From contig NC_091208.1 of NCBI RefSeq assembly GCF_040958095.1, positions 5,255,061-5,319,060 on the forward strand: 64,000 bases of DNA, in the 5' to 3' direction. A program made the position numbers and the translations under genes. This DNA is from Procambarus clarkii (lineage: Eukaryota; Arthropoda; Malacostraca; Decapoda; Cambaridae). Below, piece by piece: positions 39,090 through 51,888 of this stretch. Within the stretch, counting starts at the first letter, position 1; every line of letters starts with the position of its first letter. Below the pieces are notes generated by a model. That model was not told the DNA's origin. It was given only the letters and a program-made list of their open reading frames with translations, and made no database searches.

Positions 39090-39631
39090 CTTGCTGTCTC
39101 GTTCTAGCTTCTAGCTTCTAGCTCGTCCCTGCGCAGCTGTGCTTCTCGCTCTTGTTCTTCCCTGCGTAGCTGTGCTTCTCGCTCCTCACGCTTCAGCTGT
39201 GCTTCTCACTCCTCACGCTTCAGCTGTGCTTCTGCTTCTCGCTCTTCTTTGCGCTGCTGTGCTTCTTCTCTCTTCAGCTGCGCTTCTCTGCGCTGCTGTG
39301 CTTCTCGCTCTTCTCGCTTCAGTTGTGCTTCCAGTTGCAACTTCATTATTTCCAGCTTAACGCTGTGCCTGCTGCCGCTGGATCCCCTGCTGCTTCCACC
39401 AATGCTCAGGTGTTCTCCCACACTGGCAGGTGTTTGGGGCCGTTCCTCCCCCAAAGCTTCGTCTCGTGCCCTGAGCTGTGCCATTACCTCTAGTCTTCTT
39501 TCACCAACTCTGGCAGATCTCAGCTTTATTCCAAAATGATCCGCTATTGCCTGTAACTGTGCCTTGGTGCACTCCTCCAGCACCTGTTCATCTCTAGTGT
39601 CAATAAACCTTGTTACTTTATCATCCTCCAT
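39090..39631 (-). pseudogene. gag: Gypsy family B gag N-terminus, copy 2
   Basis: Same start (MEDDKVTRFIDTRDEQ) and coiled coil as copy 1, with the same internal TGA (39206-39208) and the same tandem CTAGAAG triplication (about 39110-39130). The unit order in the coiled coil is rearranged relative to copy 1 (EEREAQQRREAQLKREE here). Confidence 0.8.
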
Positions 39632-39967
39632 CTTGTGCTATGAGTGATAACCTGCACCTGATCTCTAATATCACTGCCAATTACCACCACTGCAACCTTT
39701 ACTTCGATCGATATCCTGGCAAGGTCGCCAATGTTGGGGTATTCAGTTCTCTCTCTACTCGGTTAGCAACCTTAACTGTACTTTATCCTGGCAAGGTCGC
39801 CAATGTTGGGGTTTCACCTTTACCTGTTGTTCCTCGGTGAGCAACAGTTATGCTCAAGGTCACTCACCGTAGCCCTGCGGGTCTTCACTCTAATCCTCTC
39901 GGCGCAACTGCACGCCAGGAGAGTATCCCAGTCAATCCCAACCGGCCTCTGATTGAGAAGGAGTGGG
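39632..39967 (-). other. Family B leader, copy 2
   Basis: Same organisation as 33920-34255, including the two ACCCCAACATTGGCGACC motifs 72 bp apart. Confidence 0.5.
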
Positions 39968-41979
39968 AACACACTTCTTGTTCACTTAACTGTTGTGTGC
40001 CCGCCCCAACAATAGGGCTTTACTATTAACCACAAGGTCGCCAACTGGTGTTTTCGGTGTCCAGTAACACGTCAGTGGACTGGTTGAATTAGTGGTAGCC
40101 TTGGCAAGGTCACACTCAATAGATCAGGAATCAGGCAGGTACTTACTTTTATCACTCTTTGCTTTCCAGTATAATATAGCCACAAGATAAATGGAGGGGA
40201 TGATATAAACACAAAAGTATTTTGTATTTTACTTAAAATTCATGAAAGATGTCACAAGGTCATATCAATAAATAAATCAGCTGATCCTGGCGGGAGTCGG
40301 TCGTTCCCACGAATATTACACGCTCACTACGGTGGCAACACTCCCCCTCTCGTCAATGTCACGATCAGCTGAGCGCCCCTCTTCTGCGCGAAAGTTTTTA
40401 TTGCTTGTTTCTCTAGCGGCACGCGCGCTGTTTCTTTAAGTTCCCAAAGATCACTAGAAGTTCGCACACTCGATATTGGCAACAATAGCACGTATTACTT
40501 CGCTACACTGTACTTGGGCTCAAACAATCGTTTCTATAATAAATGCGACAATAATTCACTATAATGGCTTTACACACTGCCCTTCATTTCAATGGTAACT
40601 TATGGAGTATTTAACACTGGAATTCTCAGTACTTCCTTTCGTGGGCGATAACACAATAAATCACTGCACTCACAAATGATTATTCAATGCACGAACATAG
40701 ATATATATATAATATAGATAAATCAGGCATCAATAAATGGTAAATAAATAGTTACTGGGCACATAGCCTAACTTCCAAATACTGGCATAATATTATATAT
40801 AATTTCTCACTATATGTTCACATTAAAGTCTCATGCAAGATATACGAAAGTACAGTAAATTCATCACTTGCTCCGGGTGCCTGTACACACCAATAATAAA
40901 CATGAATATTATAAGTACTCTTGATAGTACTTTCCTGCACACTGGTGCCTTACTGTGACATGGGTGAGACTTGCTCACAACATACAAAATCCTCAGGCTA
41001 GATAATATAGCTGAATAATATAGCTGACTAAAGGGGAATGGGGAGGGACACTAGAAACACCTACTTCAACCTATCCTCCGATGAGAGTTGAGTTGTAGCT
41101 CCTGGTCCTGGTGTAGGGAACGCCCCCACACACACGTTGTCGTGTCCTCCAGGAACCATTCGCCGTCCCACCGTTTAGCGCGTCGTCTCCGTGCCTTCTT
41201 CCCAGCAGGTCCGTGCTCCTCCTCGACTTCTTGTAGGGTTGGAGTCCCTGGCCGTCGACTTCTCCCAGCTGCGGCTACCGCCTACGTCTCGGCTGCAGTC
41301 GTCCGGATTCCCAGCTAGTCCTCTTCTTCCTCTTCTACCCAGTGGCTCTGGTCAGCCACTACGCCATCACGAATGGGTGAACTGCCTCAGACGTCGCCTA
41401 CGTCACTGCACAGACTTCACTTCTTCTTGCATAGTACCTGTCCTGGAGCACTTGTCGCTCAATAACCGTCGATTCCCTCTCTGGTTCAACACATGAACTA
41501 GGGAAGACCTCACAGAGTACTGGCAGACTTCAGGTGACGCGTAAATCCACGGGAGCGGGAAACAACTGTCAAACTGACAGGACCAATCGTCGCACGTCCA
41601 ACCTCCTTGACGTGTCGTGTCTGACTGATGGCGCCAACGCGGCGCGCTGCCCGGACCCCCTTCCTTCGTGACGTCACATTCGCCACGGGAGGTTTTCATT
41701 GGCTCCCGGTGCCACATTGCTGTCGGTGACCAATCCGGTGTCACTGACGTCACACCGTTTTGGCGGGGAAACAGGAGAGCCAGCGCCATCTTGGCTTCCT
41801 AAAGGGCCTAAACCACAGGCCAAAATCTTATTGTTTCACAAATTTCTCGGCTCTCCGAGAACACTCCACTCTCCCACATATATCAAATTGATGCCTGCGA
41901 CGTAGAGAACGCTTGGGTAAAGTGGACATGACTCTTACTGCAGGCGTAGGAGAAATATAAGGGGGGGAACACCGTCACA
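39968..41979 (-). repeat. Gypsy family B, LTR 3
   Basis: 2,012 bp, the 5' LTR of copy 2 in minus orientation. The TGTGAC start at 41979 abuts ATATCTATCATATTG, which is not shared with the other LTRs, so it marks the outer edge of the array. It has a 10-bp deletion near 41250 relative to LTR 1. Confidence 0.85.
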
Positions 41980-42276
41980 ATATCTATCATATTGTTAGTA
42001 CATCACACGTGTAGTGAGTCAGATTACAAGTGTGTGATTCATTCATTATTGTGCAGTGATATACGGGGAAATTATACCAGTGTTAGTGTCGCCCTGACCC
42101 CCGCCCCCACCCAGCGCCCAGGCCGGGAAGTACCTGCTCTCCCCCTCCTACTCACCCCACCACGTCGCCTCCCCACCCACGAGGCCACCTTGCCACCCGC
42201 CCATAGAAGCCGGGAGGCTCCTATGTGTGTCTACGCCACCCACCCACCCAATGTATACCCACATATTGTGTAGTGG

Positions 42277-45200
42277 GTGTATGCCCACACTTTGTATAGA
42301 GGTGGTATATGTATTACCACTCACCTGAGTAGTAAGTGCCACGGCCAGCTGATCACCTCCCAGCCTCCAACCGCCGCCCACCCTCCAGTCTCCACCCGCC
42401 GTCCACCTTCCCGCCCAGCGCCCGCCCAGCGCCCGCCCATGTCGCAGCTCTCAACAGATAGCCAGGCTTCTCCAAGCCAGGATGAGCCATCAAGCAGAGG
42501 TAGACAAGGTAGATGTCAGACGTGTGACCGGGTATGCTATATCCGGTTGAGTGACGATAATGTGCGCCTTCATTACCACAACAGAGCCAGGTGTTTGGGT
42601 TCTGGGCGCCCTCCCAGGGAGAACACCAATCAACAGCCCACACCACCCGTAAGGCAAAACACCTCCCAGACCTTCTTTCCCACAGAAAATTTATTAGAAG
42701 CTATCAAAGCAACATCGGCCAGAACCTTGCAACACATCCCTAAAGCAGCCCGCCCCCATGCAGCAGCCAAATTATCTGCCCTCCTGAGAAAGGTCAACGA
42801 CTCTCCTGGAACGACCCAAGCATGGCACAACCTCCTAATGTTTGGCAACATATGTCTAGCCACCCCTGCAAGGAGAGACAAAACCTTAGCTGCCTCAGTC
42901 ATCAAAACTATAAATGATTTTCCCAGGGAGGACAACCAGGTGCGCCTTCCCACTCGCGCGAGAAACACCCACGGCAGGAAGAGCAAAAGTGGCATATCCG
43001 AGACATCAAAAATCAGAACATCAGTCATCAAGAAAATAGAAGAAGGAAACACTATTGGCGCAATACGAGTCATCACCAGTGAGGACTCAATTGCCGACAG
43101 AGATGCCGCAACAGCTCAAGCCCTAAGGGAGAAACACCCACCCAGGGCTCCGCGTGAGGACGACATTGTACAAGTGGGGGCTACCGGAGCAGAACCTCTC
43201 TGGGTGGCTGAATCTGTGGTCCATAAAGCAGCCATGTCCTTCCCAACAGGATCAGCAGGTGGGTTCACAGGACTAAAACCCAACCACCTCAAGCAAATGC
43301 TCAACCCTGCACTGGGTGACATTGCAAAGAACCTCTTGGTGGAACGAACCAGATTCACCAACACATGTCTAGCTGGCAACATACCAGCGTCCATAAGACC
43401 TATCTTTTTTGGAGCATCTCTCTGTGCTCTAAAGAAAAAGGATGGAGGGATCAGGCCAATAGCTGTGGGCAATTCTCTCCGGCGTCTCGTCGCAAAGGCA
43501 GCTGCAAGAACAGTTAGTGATGCAGCGGCCAACATGCTGAAGCCAAAACAGCTCGGGTTTGACATTCCAGAAGGGTGTGAGGCGGCAGCCCATGCAGCAC
43601 GAGCCTTCATCGCCAACATCACAGACGAAAAGGCCCTTATCAAGCTAGATTTCAAAAATGCCTTCAATTTGGTGCGGAGGGATGCTGTACTCCGTGCGGT
43701 TCATAGTCATTTCCCTTCCCTCTACCCTTTTGTACATTCATGCTACATTATGGATCTTAAGCTACTTTTTGGCGAACATGAAATTGACTCGCGAGAAGGC
43801 GTCCAACAGGGTGACCCCCTTGCTCCTCTCCTTTTCTGCTTAGTCATCAAACAAGTCACAGAGGTCCTGTCCAGCGAGCTTAACATCTGGTTCATGGATG
43901 ATGGTACCCTAGCTGGTTCCCAAGACTCCCTCCTGGAGGACATAAGAAAAATCCAGGAGCAAGGTGCAGTTTTAGGCCTCACCCTGAACCCTTCTAAATG
44001 TGAAATAATATGTCCCAACCAGGGCATCGTAGAGAGAATAGAGGGTCTTCTGCCAAATATCCATAAAACTAAACCTGAAGACAGCACACTCCTAGGAGCT
44101 CCCCTGGGGTTGAAAGCCATCGATGAGGTCGTTGATAAGAAAATCGCCGACCTTAAGAGGATGGATGGGAGGATTGAGGATATTGATGCTCATGATGCAC
44201 TCTACCTCATCACCAGATGTCTGTCCCTCCCCAGGTTAACCTACTTTCTGAGGTGTTCACCATCTTACAGTAGCCAAAAACTAAGTGAGTATGACCAGTT
44301 ACTGAAATCAATGCTAGAAAAAGCCCTTAACCTCTCTCTCGATGACCTACAGTGGAAACAAGCCTCTCTTCCCGTAAGACTTGGGGGCCTCGGAGTTCGA
44401 ACAGCAACGCAAATCGCTGTTCCAGCCTTCCTGTCCTCCTTATCAGCATCCGACGACCTTGTGAAGGAAATTCTACCTGCCCACTTACATCAGCTGGCAG
44501 GTGTACATGATCCCAATTTTACACGCTGTGCCACAGAGTGGGCCTCTCGTGCAGGCCAATCACCTCAACCACCATCCCCAAAAGCCCACAAGCAATCCAG
44601 CTGGGATGGTCCCATTGTAGACCAAGTTGCTGCAGAGTGCCTGGGTGCTGCAACAACACAACACGACATTGCTCGCCTCACAGCAGTAGCAGCACCACAT
44701 GCAGGGGATTTCCTGTTAGCAACCCCAATGTCGGCAACTGGCACGCGTCTCACACCACACGCCCTCCGAATTGCTGTGGCCCTCCGCCTTGCTGCCCCAA
44801 TCCACACCAGATATAGGTGGATTTGCGGCGAGGTGGTGGCTGACAGGTACGGCCACCATGGCCTACTCTGCCAAAGCACAGGGGGATGGCACTCGAGGTA
44901 CAGTGAAGTTAACGACATCATCAAGAGGAGCCTCACCACAGCTGGATGCCCAGCTGAAAGAGAGCCCCGTTACCTAACGCCCCGTAACTCTGATGCTCTT
45001 ATTGGTCGCCCGGATGGTATCACAGTGAACCCCTGGAAGAATGGCAAGCAGTTGGTATGGGACTACACGTGCGTATCAACCCTGGCTAACACCTACATTA
45101 ACCTCAGTGTTGCACAACCAGGTGGCGCTGCCACCCACAGGGAAGCAGCCAAATCCCGTAAGTATAGAGAACTGGATCACCACTACAATTTTGTCCCCAT

Positions 45201-45408
45201 CGCTTCTGAGACACTCGGCGCCTGGGGTAAAAGTGCTACCAGTTTTTTGAAGGAACTGGGTTCTAGGCTCATTGAAACAACAAGGGACCCGAGAGCTGCA
45301 AGCATTCTTTTCCAGCGCCTCAGTGTGGCGATACAGAGGGGAAATGCGCACTGCATCCAGGGTTCCTGCCCGCCATCTGAGGAGCTGGAGGAACTCGACA
45401 ACCTATGA
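42277..45408 (+). CDS. Intact ORF: zinc finger, RT, restriction-like endonuclease (R2-group-like)
   Basis: The uninterrupted 1,043-codon frame may really start at the in-frame ATG 42439 (residue 55), after a proline-rich lead. An N-terminal zinc-finger-like cluster is at 80-106 (CQTC, then HYH and C106). The RT core has LDFKNAFNLV (about 455), GVQQGDPLAPLLF (about 508) and FMDDG at 539-543 in place of the usual ADD box. The C-terminus carries a Cys/His knuckle (C850, H860/H861, C865, H872), an HSRYSEVNDIIKRSL motif, RPDG with Asp913 and VWDYT with Asp929. This is the CCHC, R-H-N, PD and D layout of R2-type restriction-like endonucleases. There is no APE domain. The length fits a one-ORF site-specific element. 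Clade assignment is inference; the lack of any break suggests a young copy. Confidence 0.85.
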   Translation: MYAHTLYRGGICITTHLSSKCHGQLITSQPPTAAHPPVSTRRPPSRPAPAQRPPMSQLSTDSQASPSQDEPSSRGRQGRCQTCDRVCYIRLSDDNVRLHYHNRARCLGSGRPPRENTNQQPTPPVRQNTSQTFFPTENLLEAIKATSARTLQHIPKAARPHAAAKLSALLRKVNDSPGTTQAWHNLLMFGNICLATPARRDKTLAASVIKTINDFPREDNQVRLPTRARNTHGRKSKSGISETSKIRTSVIKKIEEGNTIGAIRVITSEDSIADRDAATAQALREKHPPRAPREDDIVQVGATGAEPLWVAESVVHKAAMSFPTGSAGGFTGLKPNHLKQMLNPALGDIAKNLLVERTRFTNTCLAGNIPASIRPIFFGASLCALKKKDGGIRPIAVGNSLRRLVAKAAARTVSDAAANMLKPKQLGFDIPEGCEAAAHAARAFIANITDEKALIKLDFKNAFNLVRRDAVLRAVHSHFPSLYPFVHSCYIMDLKLLFGEHEIDSREGVQQGDPLAPLLFCLVIKQVTEVLSSELNIWFMDDGTLAGSQDSLLEDIRKIQEQGAVLGLTLNPSKCEIICPNQGIVERIEGLLPNIHKTKPEDSTLLGAPLGLKAIDEVVDKKIADLKRMDGRIEDIDAHDALYLITRCLSLPRLTYFLRCSPSYSSQKLSEYDQLLKSMLEKALNLSLDDLQWKQASLPVRLGGLGVRTATQIAVPAFLSSLSASDDLVKEILPAHLHQLAGVHDPNFTRCATEWASRAGQSPQPPSPKAHKQSSWDGPIVDQVAAECLGAATTQHDIARLTAVAAPHAGDFLLATPMSATGTRLTPHALRIAVALRLAAPIHTRYRWICGEVVADRYGHHGLLCQSTGGWHSRYSEVNDIIKRSLTTAGCPAEREPRYLTPRNSDALIGRPDGITVNPWKNGKQLVWDYTCVSTLANTYINLSVAQPGGAATHREAAKSRKYRELDHHYNFVPIASETLGAWGKSATSFLKELGSRLIETTRDPRAASILFQRLSVAIQRGNAHCIQGSCPPSEELEELDNL

Positions 45409-46122
<714 letters not shown>

Positions 46123-46172
<50 letters not shown>
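46123..46172. repeat. (AT)n tract
   Basis: Pure AT joining the fold-back element to satellite array 2. Confidence 0.95.
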
Positions 46173-46175
<3 letters not shown>

Positions 46176-49100
46176 AACAAGCCTGAATGGTCCCCAGGAC
46201 ATATGCAACTGAAAACTCACACCCCAGAAGTGACTCGAACCCATACTCCCAGAAGCAACGCATCTGGTATGTACAAGACGCCTTAATCCACTTGACCATC
46301 ACGACCGGACAAAATGAGGTGATAGCCGAGGCTATTTGAACCACCCCACCGCCGGCACTCGGATAGTTATCTTGGGCATAGCATTTTACCAAATCACCTC
46401 ATTCTTTGGGGCAACACGTGAGGAACACAAATGCGAACAAGCCTGAATGGTCCCCAGGACATATGCAACTGAAAACTCACACCCCAGAAGTGACTCGAAC
46501 CCATACTCCCAGAAGCAACGCATCTGGTATGTACAAGACGCCTTAATCCACTTGACCATCACGACCGGACAAAATGAGGTGATAGCCGAGGCTATTTGAA
46601 CCACCCCACCGCCGGCACTCGGATAGTTATCTTGGGCATAGCATTTTACCAAATCACCTCATTCTTTGGGGCAACACGTGAGGAACACAAATGCGAACAA
46701 GCCTGAATGGTCCCCAGGACATATGCAACTGAAAACTCACACCCCAGAAGTGACTCGAACCCATACTCCCAGAAGCAACGCATCTGGTATGTACAAGACG
46801 CCTTAATCCACTTGACCATCACGACCGGACAAAATGAGGTGATAGCCGAGGCTATTTGAACCACCCCACCGCCGGCACTCGGATAGTTATCTTGGGCATA
46901 GCATTTTACCAAATCACCTCATTCTTTGGGGCAACACGTGAGGAACACAAATGCGAACAAGCCTGAATGGTCCCCAGGACATATGCAACTGAAAACTCAC
47001 ACCCCAGAAGTGACTCGAACCCATACTCCCAGAAGCAACGCATCTGGTATGTACAAGACGCCTTAATCCACTTGACCATCACGACCGGACAAAATGAGGT
47101 GATAGCCGAGGCTATTTGAACCACCCCACCGCCGGCACTCGGATAGTTATCTTGGGCATAGCATTTTACCAAATCACCTCATTCTTTGGGGCAACACGTG
47201 AGGAACACAAATGCGAACAAGCCTGAATGGTCCCCAGGACATATGCAACTGAAAACTCACACCCCAGAAGTGACTCGAACCCATACTCCCAGAAGCAACG
47301 CATCTGGTATGTACAAGACGCCTTAATCCACTTGACCATCACGACCGGACAAAATGAGGTGATAGCCGAGGCTATTTGAACCACCCCACCGCCGGCACTC
47401 GGATAGTTATCTTGGGCATAGCATTTTACCAAATCACCTCATTCTTTGGGGCAACACGTGAGGAACACAAATGCGAACAAGCCTGAATGGTCCCCAGGAC
47501 ATATGCAACTGAAAACTCACACCCCAGAAGTGACTCGAACCCATACTCCCAGAAGCAACGCATCTGGTATGTACAAGACGCCTTAATCCACTTGACCATC
47601 ACGACCGGACAAAATGAGGTGATAGCCGAGGCTATTTGAACCACCCCACCGCCGGCACTCGGATAGTTATCTTGGGCATAGCATTTTACCAAATCACCTC
47701 ATTCTTTGGGGCAACACGTGAGGAACACAAATGCGAACAAGCCTGAATGGTCCCCAGGACATATGCAACTGAAAACTCACACCCCAGAAGTGACTCGAAC
47801 CCATACTCCCAGAAGCAACGCATCTGGTATGTACAAGACGCCTTAATCCACTTGACCATCACGACCGGACAAAATGAGGTGATAGCCGAGGCTATTTGAA
47901 CCACCCCACCGCCGGCACTCGGATAGTTATCTTGGGCATAGCATTTTACCAAATCACCTCATTCTTTGGGGCAACACGTGAGGAACACAAATGCGAACAA
48001 GCCTGAATGGTCCCCAGGACATATGCAACTGAAAACTCACACCCCAGAAGTGACTCGAACCCATACTCCCAGAAGCAACGCATCTGGTATGTACAAGACG
48101 CCTTAATCCACTTGACCATCACGACCGGACAAAATGAGGTGATAGCCGAGGCTATTTGAACCACCCCACCGCCGGCACTCGGATAGTTATCTTGGGCATA
48201 GCATTTTACCAAATCACCTCATTCTTTGGGGCAACACGTGAGGAACACAAATGCGAACAAGCCTGAATGGTCCCCAGGACATATGCAACTGAAAACTCAC
48301 ACCCCAGAAGTGACTCGAACCCATACTCCCAGAAGCAACGCATCTGGTATGTACAAGACGCCTTAATCCACTTGACCATCACGACCGGACAAAATGAGGT
48401 GATAGCCGAGGCTATTTGAACCACCCCACCGCCGGCACTCGGATAGTTATCTTGGGCATAGCATTTTACCAAATCACCTCATTCTTTGGGGCAACACGTG
48501 AGGAACACAAATGCGAACAAGCCTGAATGGTCCCCAGGACATATGCAACTGAAAACTCACACCCCAGAAGTGACTCGAACCCATACTCCCAGAAGCAACG
48601 CATCTGGTATGTACAAGACGCCTTAATCCACTTGACCATCACGACCGGACAAAATGAGGTGATAGCCGAGGCTATTTGAACCACCCCACCGCCGGCACTC
48701 GGATAGTTATCTTGGGCATAGCATTTTACCAAATCACCTCATTCTTTGGGGCAACACGTGAGGAACACAAATGCGAACAAGCCTGAATGGTCCCCAGGAC
48801 ATATGCAACTGAAAACTCACACCCCAGAAGTGACTCGAACCCATACTCCCAGAAGCAACGCATCTGGTATGTACAAGACGCCTTAATCCACTTGACCATC
48901 ACGACCGGACAAAATGAGGTGATAGCCGAGGCTATTTGAACCACCCCACCGCCGGCACTCGGATAGTTATCTTGGGCATAGCATTTTACCAAATCACCTC
49001 ATTCTTTGGGGCAACACGTGAGGAACACAAATGCGAACAAGCCTGAATGGTCCCCAGGACATATGCAACTGAAAACTCACACCCCAGAAGTGACTCGAAC

Positions 49101-49449
49101 CCATACTCCCAGAAGCAACGCATCTGGTATGTACAAGACGCCTTAATCCACTTGACCATCACGACCGGACAAAATGAGGTGATAGCCGAGGCTATTTGAA
49201 CCACCCCACCGCCGGCACTCGGATAGTTATCTTGGGCATAGCATTTTACCAAATCACCTCATTCTTTGGGGCAACACGTGAGGAACACAAATGCGAACAA
49301 GCCTGAATGGTCCCCAGGACATATGCAACTGAAAACTCACACCCCAGAAGTGACTCGAACCCATACTCCCAGAAGCAACGCATCTGGTATGTACAAGACG
49401 CCTTAATCCACTTGACCATCACGACCGGACAAAATGAGGTGATAGCCGA
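46173..49449 (+). repeat. 260-bp tRNA-like satellite array 2, left arm
   Basis: Twelve full units starting at 46173 and every 260 bp to 49033, plus a partial unit to 49449. Units look identical to each other, far more homogeneous than array 1. They differ from array 1 by fixed changes (GGACATATGC vs GGACAATATGC; CAGAAGCAACGCATCTGG vs CAGGTGCAACGCAACTGG; GGGGCAACACGTG vs GGGGCACACGTG). The pol III-like A and B boxes lie on the minus strand. Confidence 0.95.
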
Positions 49450-51564
49450 TGGGTTCGAGTCACTTCTGGGGTGTGAGTTTTCAGTTGCATATGTCCTGGG
49501 GACCATTCAGGCTTGTTCGCATTTGTGTTCCTCACGTGTTGCCCCAAAGAATGAGGTGATTTGGTAAAATGCTATGCCCAAGATAACTATCCGAGTGCCG
49601 GCGGTGGGGTGGTTCAAATAGCCTCGGCTATCACCTCATTTTGTCCGGTCGTGATGGTCAAGTGGATTAAGGCGTCTTGTACATACCAGATGCGTTGCTT
49701 CTGGGAGTATGGGTTCGAGTCACTTCTGGGGTGTGAGTTTTCAGTTGCATATGTCCTGGGGACCATTCAGGCTTGTTCGCATTTGTGTTCCTCACGTGTT
49801 GCCCCAAAGAATGAGGTGATTTGGTAAAATGCTATGCCCAAGATAACTATCCGAGTGCCGGCGGTGGGGTGGTTCAAATAGCCTCGGCTATCACCTCATT
49901 TTGTCCGGTCGTGATGGTCAAGTGGATTAAGGCGTCTTGTACATACCAGATGCGTTGCTTCTGGGAGTATGGGTTCGAGTCACTTCTGGGGTGTGAGTTT
50001 TCAGTTGCATATGTCCTGGGGGCCATTCAGGCTTGTTCGCATTTGTGTTCCTCACGTGTTGCCCCAAAGAATGAGGTGATTTGGTAAAATGCTATGCCCA
50101 AGATAACTATCCGAGTGCCGGCGGTGGGGTGGTTCAAATAGCCTCGGCTATCACCTCATTTTGTCCGGTCGTGATGGTCAAGTGGATTAAGGCGTCTTGT
50201 ACATACCAGATGCGTTGCTTCTGGGAGTATGGGTTCGAGTCACTTCTGGGGTGTGAGTTTTCAGTTGCATATGTCCTGGGGACCATTCAGGCTTGTTCGC
50301 ATTTGTGTTCCTCACGTGTTGCCCCAAAGAATGAGGTGATTTGGTAAAATGCTATGCCCAAGATAACTATCCGAGTGCCGGCGGTGGGGTGGTTCAAATA
50401 GCCTCGGCTATCACCTCATTTTGTCCGGTCGTGATGGTCAAGTGGATTAAGGCGTCTTGTACATACCAGATGCGTTGCTTCTGGGAGTATGGGTTCGAGT
50501 CACTTCTGGGGTGTGAGTTTTCAGTTGCATATGTCCTGGGGACCATTCAGGCTTGTTCGCATTTGTGTTCCTCACGTGTTGCCCCAAAGAATGAGGTGAT
50601 TTGGTAAAATGCTATGCCCAAGATAACTATCCGAGTGCCGGCGGTGGGGTGGTTCAAATAGCCTCGGCTATCACCTCATTTTGTCCGGTCGTGATGGTCA
50701 AGTGGATTAAGGCGTCTTGTACATACCAGATGCGTTGCTTCTGGGAGTATGGGTTCGAGTCACTTCTGGGGTGTGAGTTTTCAGTTGCATATGTCCTGGG
50801 GACCATTCAGGCTTGTTCGCATTTGTGTTCCTCACGTGTTGCCCCAAAGAATGAGGTGATTTGGTAAAATGCTATGCCCAAGATAACTATCCGAGTGCCG
50901 GCGGTGGGGTGGTTCAAATAGCCTCGGCTATCACCTCATTTTGTCCGGTCGTGATGGTCAAGTGGATTAAGGCGTCTTGTACATACCAGATGCGTTGCTT
51001 CTGGGAGTATGGGTTCGAGTCACTTCTGGGGTGTGAGTTTTCAGTTGCATATGTCCTGGGGACCATTCAGGCTTGTTCGCATTTGTGTTCCTCACGTGTT
51101 GCCCCAAAGAATGAGGTGATTTGGTAAAATGCTATGCCCAAGATAACTATCCGAGTGCCGGCGGTGGGGTGGTTCAAATAGCCTCGGCTATCACCTCATT
51201 TTGTCCGGTCGTGATGGTCAAGTGGATTAAGGCGTCTTGTACATACCAGATGCGTTGCTTCTGGGAGTATGGGTTCGAGTCACTTCTGGGGTGTGAGTTT
51301 TCAGTTGCATATGTCCTGGGGACCATTCAGGCTTGTTCGCATTTGTGTTCCTCACGTGTTGCCCCAAAGAATGAGGTGATTTGGTAAAATGCTATGCCCA
51401 AGATAACTATCCGAGTGCCGGCGGTGGGGTGGTTCAAATAGCCTCGGCTATCACCTCATTTTGTCCGGTCGTGATGGTCAAGTGGATTAAGGCGTCTTGT
51501 ACATACCAGATGCGTTGCTTCTGGGAGTATGGGTTCGAGTCACTTCTGGGGTGTGAGTTTTCAG

Positions 51565-51566
<2 letters not shown>
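49450..51566 (-). repeat. 260-bp tRNA-like satellite array 2, right (inverted) arm
   Basis: About eight units in inverse orientation, with one substitution noticed (GGGGGCCATTC near 50019). Orientation switches at 49449/49450 inside a unit: GATAGCCGA is followed directly by TGGGTTCGAGTCAC. It ends at TTTTCAGTT next to (AT)n, the same unit position as array 1. Confidence 0.95.
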
Positions 51567-51624
<58 letters not shown>

Positions 51625-51654
51625 TTGTGAGGGTACCACCTCTGGTACTCTGAG
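51567..51654. repeat. (AT)n tract and inverted 3' end of the R2-group-like element
   Basis: AT to about 51618, then AAAATTTTGTGAGGGTACCA, the reverse complement of the R2-group-like 3' terminus at 45606-45626. Confidence 0.8.
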
Positions 51655-51888
51655 TGTAAACTAAAGTCTTTGAAAATGTAATAAGTTATTACGAAATGTG
51701 TTCAAGTGTCGCGTCAGACTAGAAATGAAAATGAATTTTGGAGAATTGATTTTTCAATTACAAACAACAGTGAAAAGAATTATAAGAAATATTGAGAAAA
51801 TTCGTGTTAGAATTATTAATCTTTCTTTTTTGGTCATATTTAATAATATATGTCTACAGGAAAGACTGCTACCAATATGTATATATAT
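51655..51888 (+). mobile_element. Penelope family 1, 3' tail fragment
   Basis: TAAACTAAAGTCTTTGAAAA to TTTTTTGGTCATATTTAA, the same tail as 23707-23888 and 53505-53692, with a few indels. Confidence 0.8.

Noticed and set aside
28536..41979. Family B array as a single insertion with a target-site duplication
   Set aside because: The bases outside 28536 and 41979 do not match, the left flank is a cut Penelope fragment, and the left edge may be a truncated leader.
46386..51387. Many identical 88-residue open frames, apparently a tandem gene family
   Set aside because: They follow the 260-bp satellite period, have no recognisable domain, exist on whichever strand the unit faces, and coincide with tRNA-like sequence.
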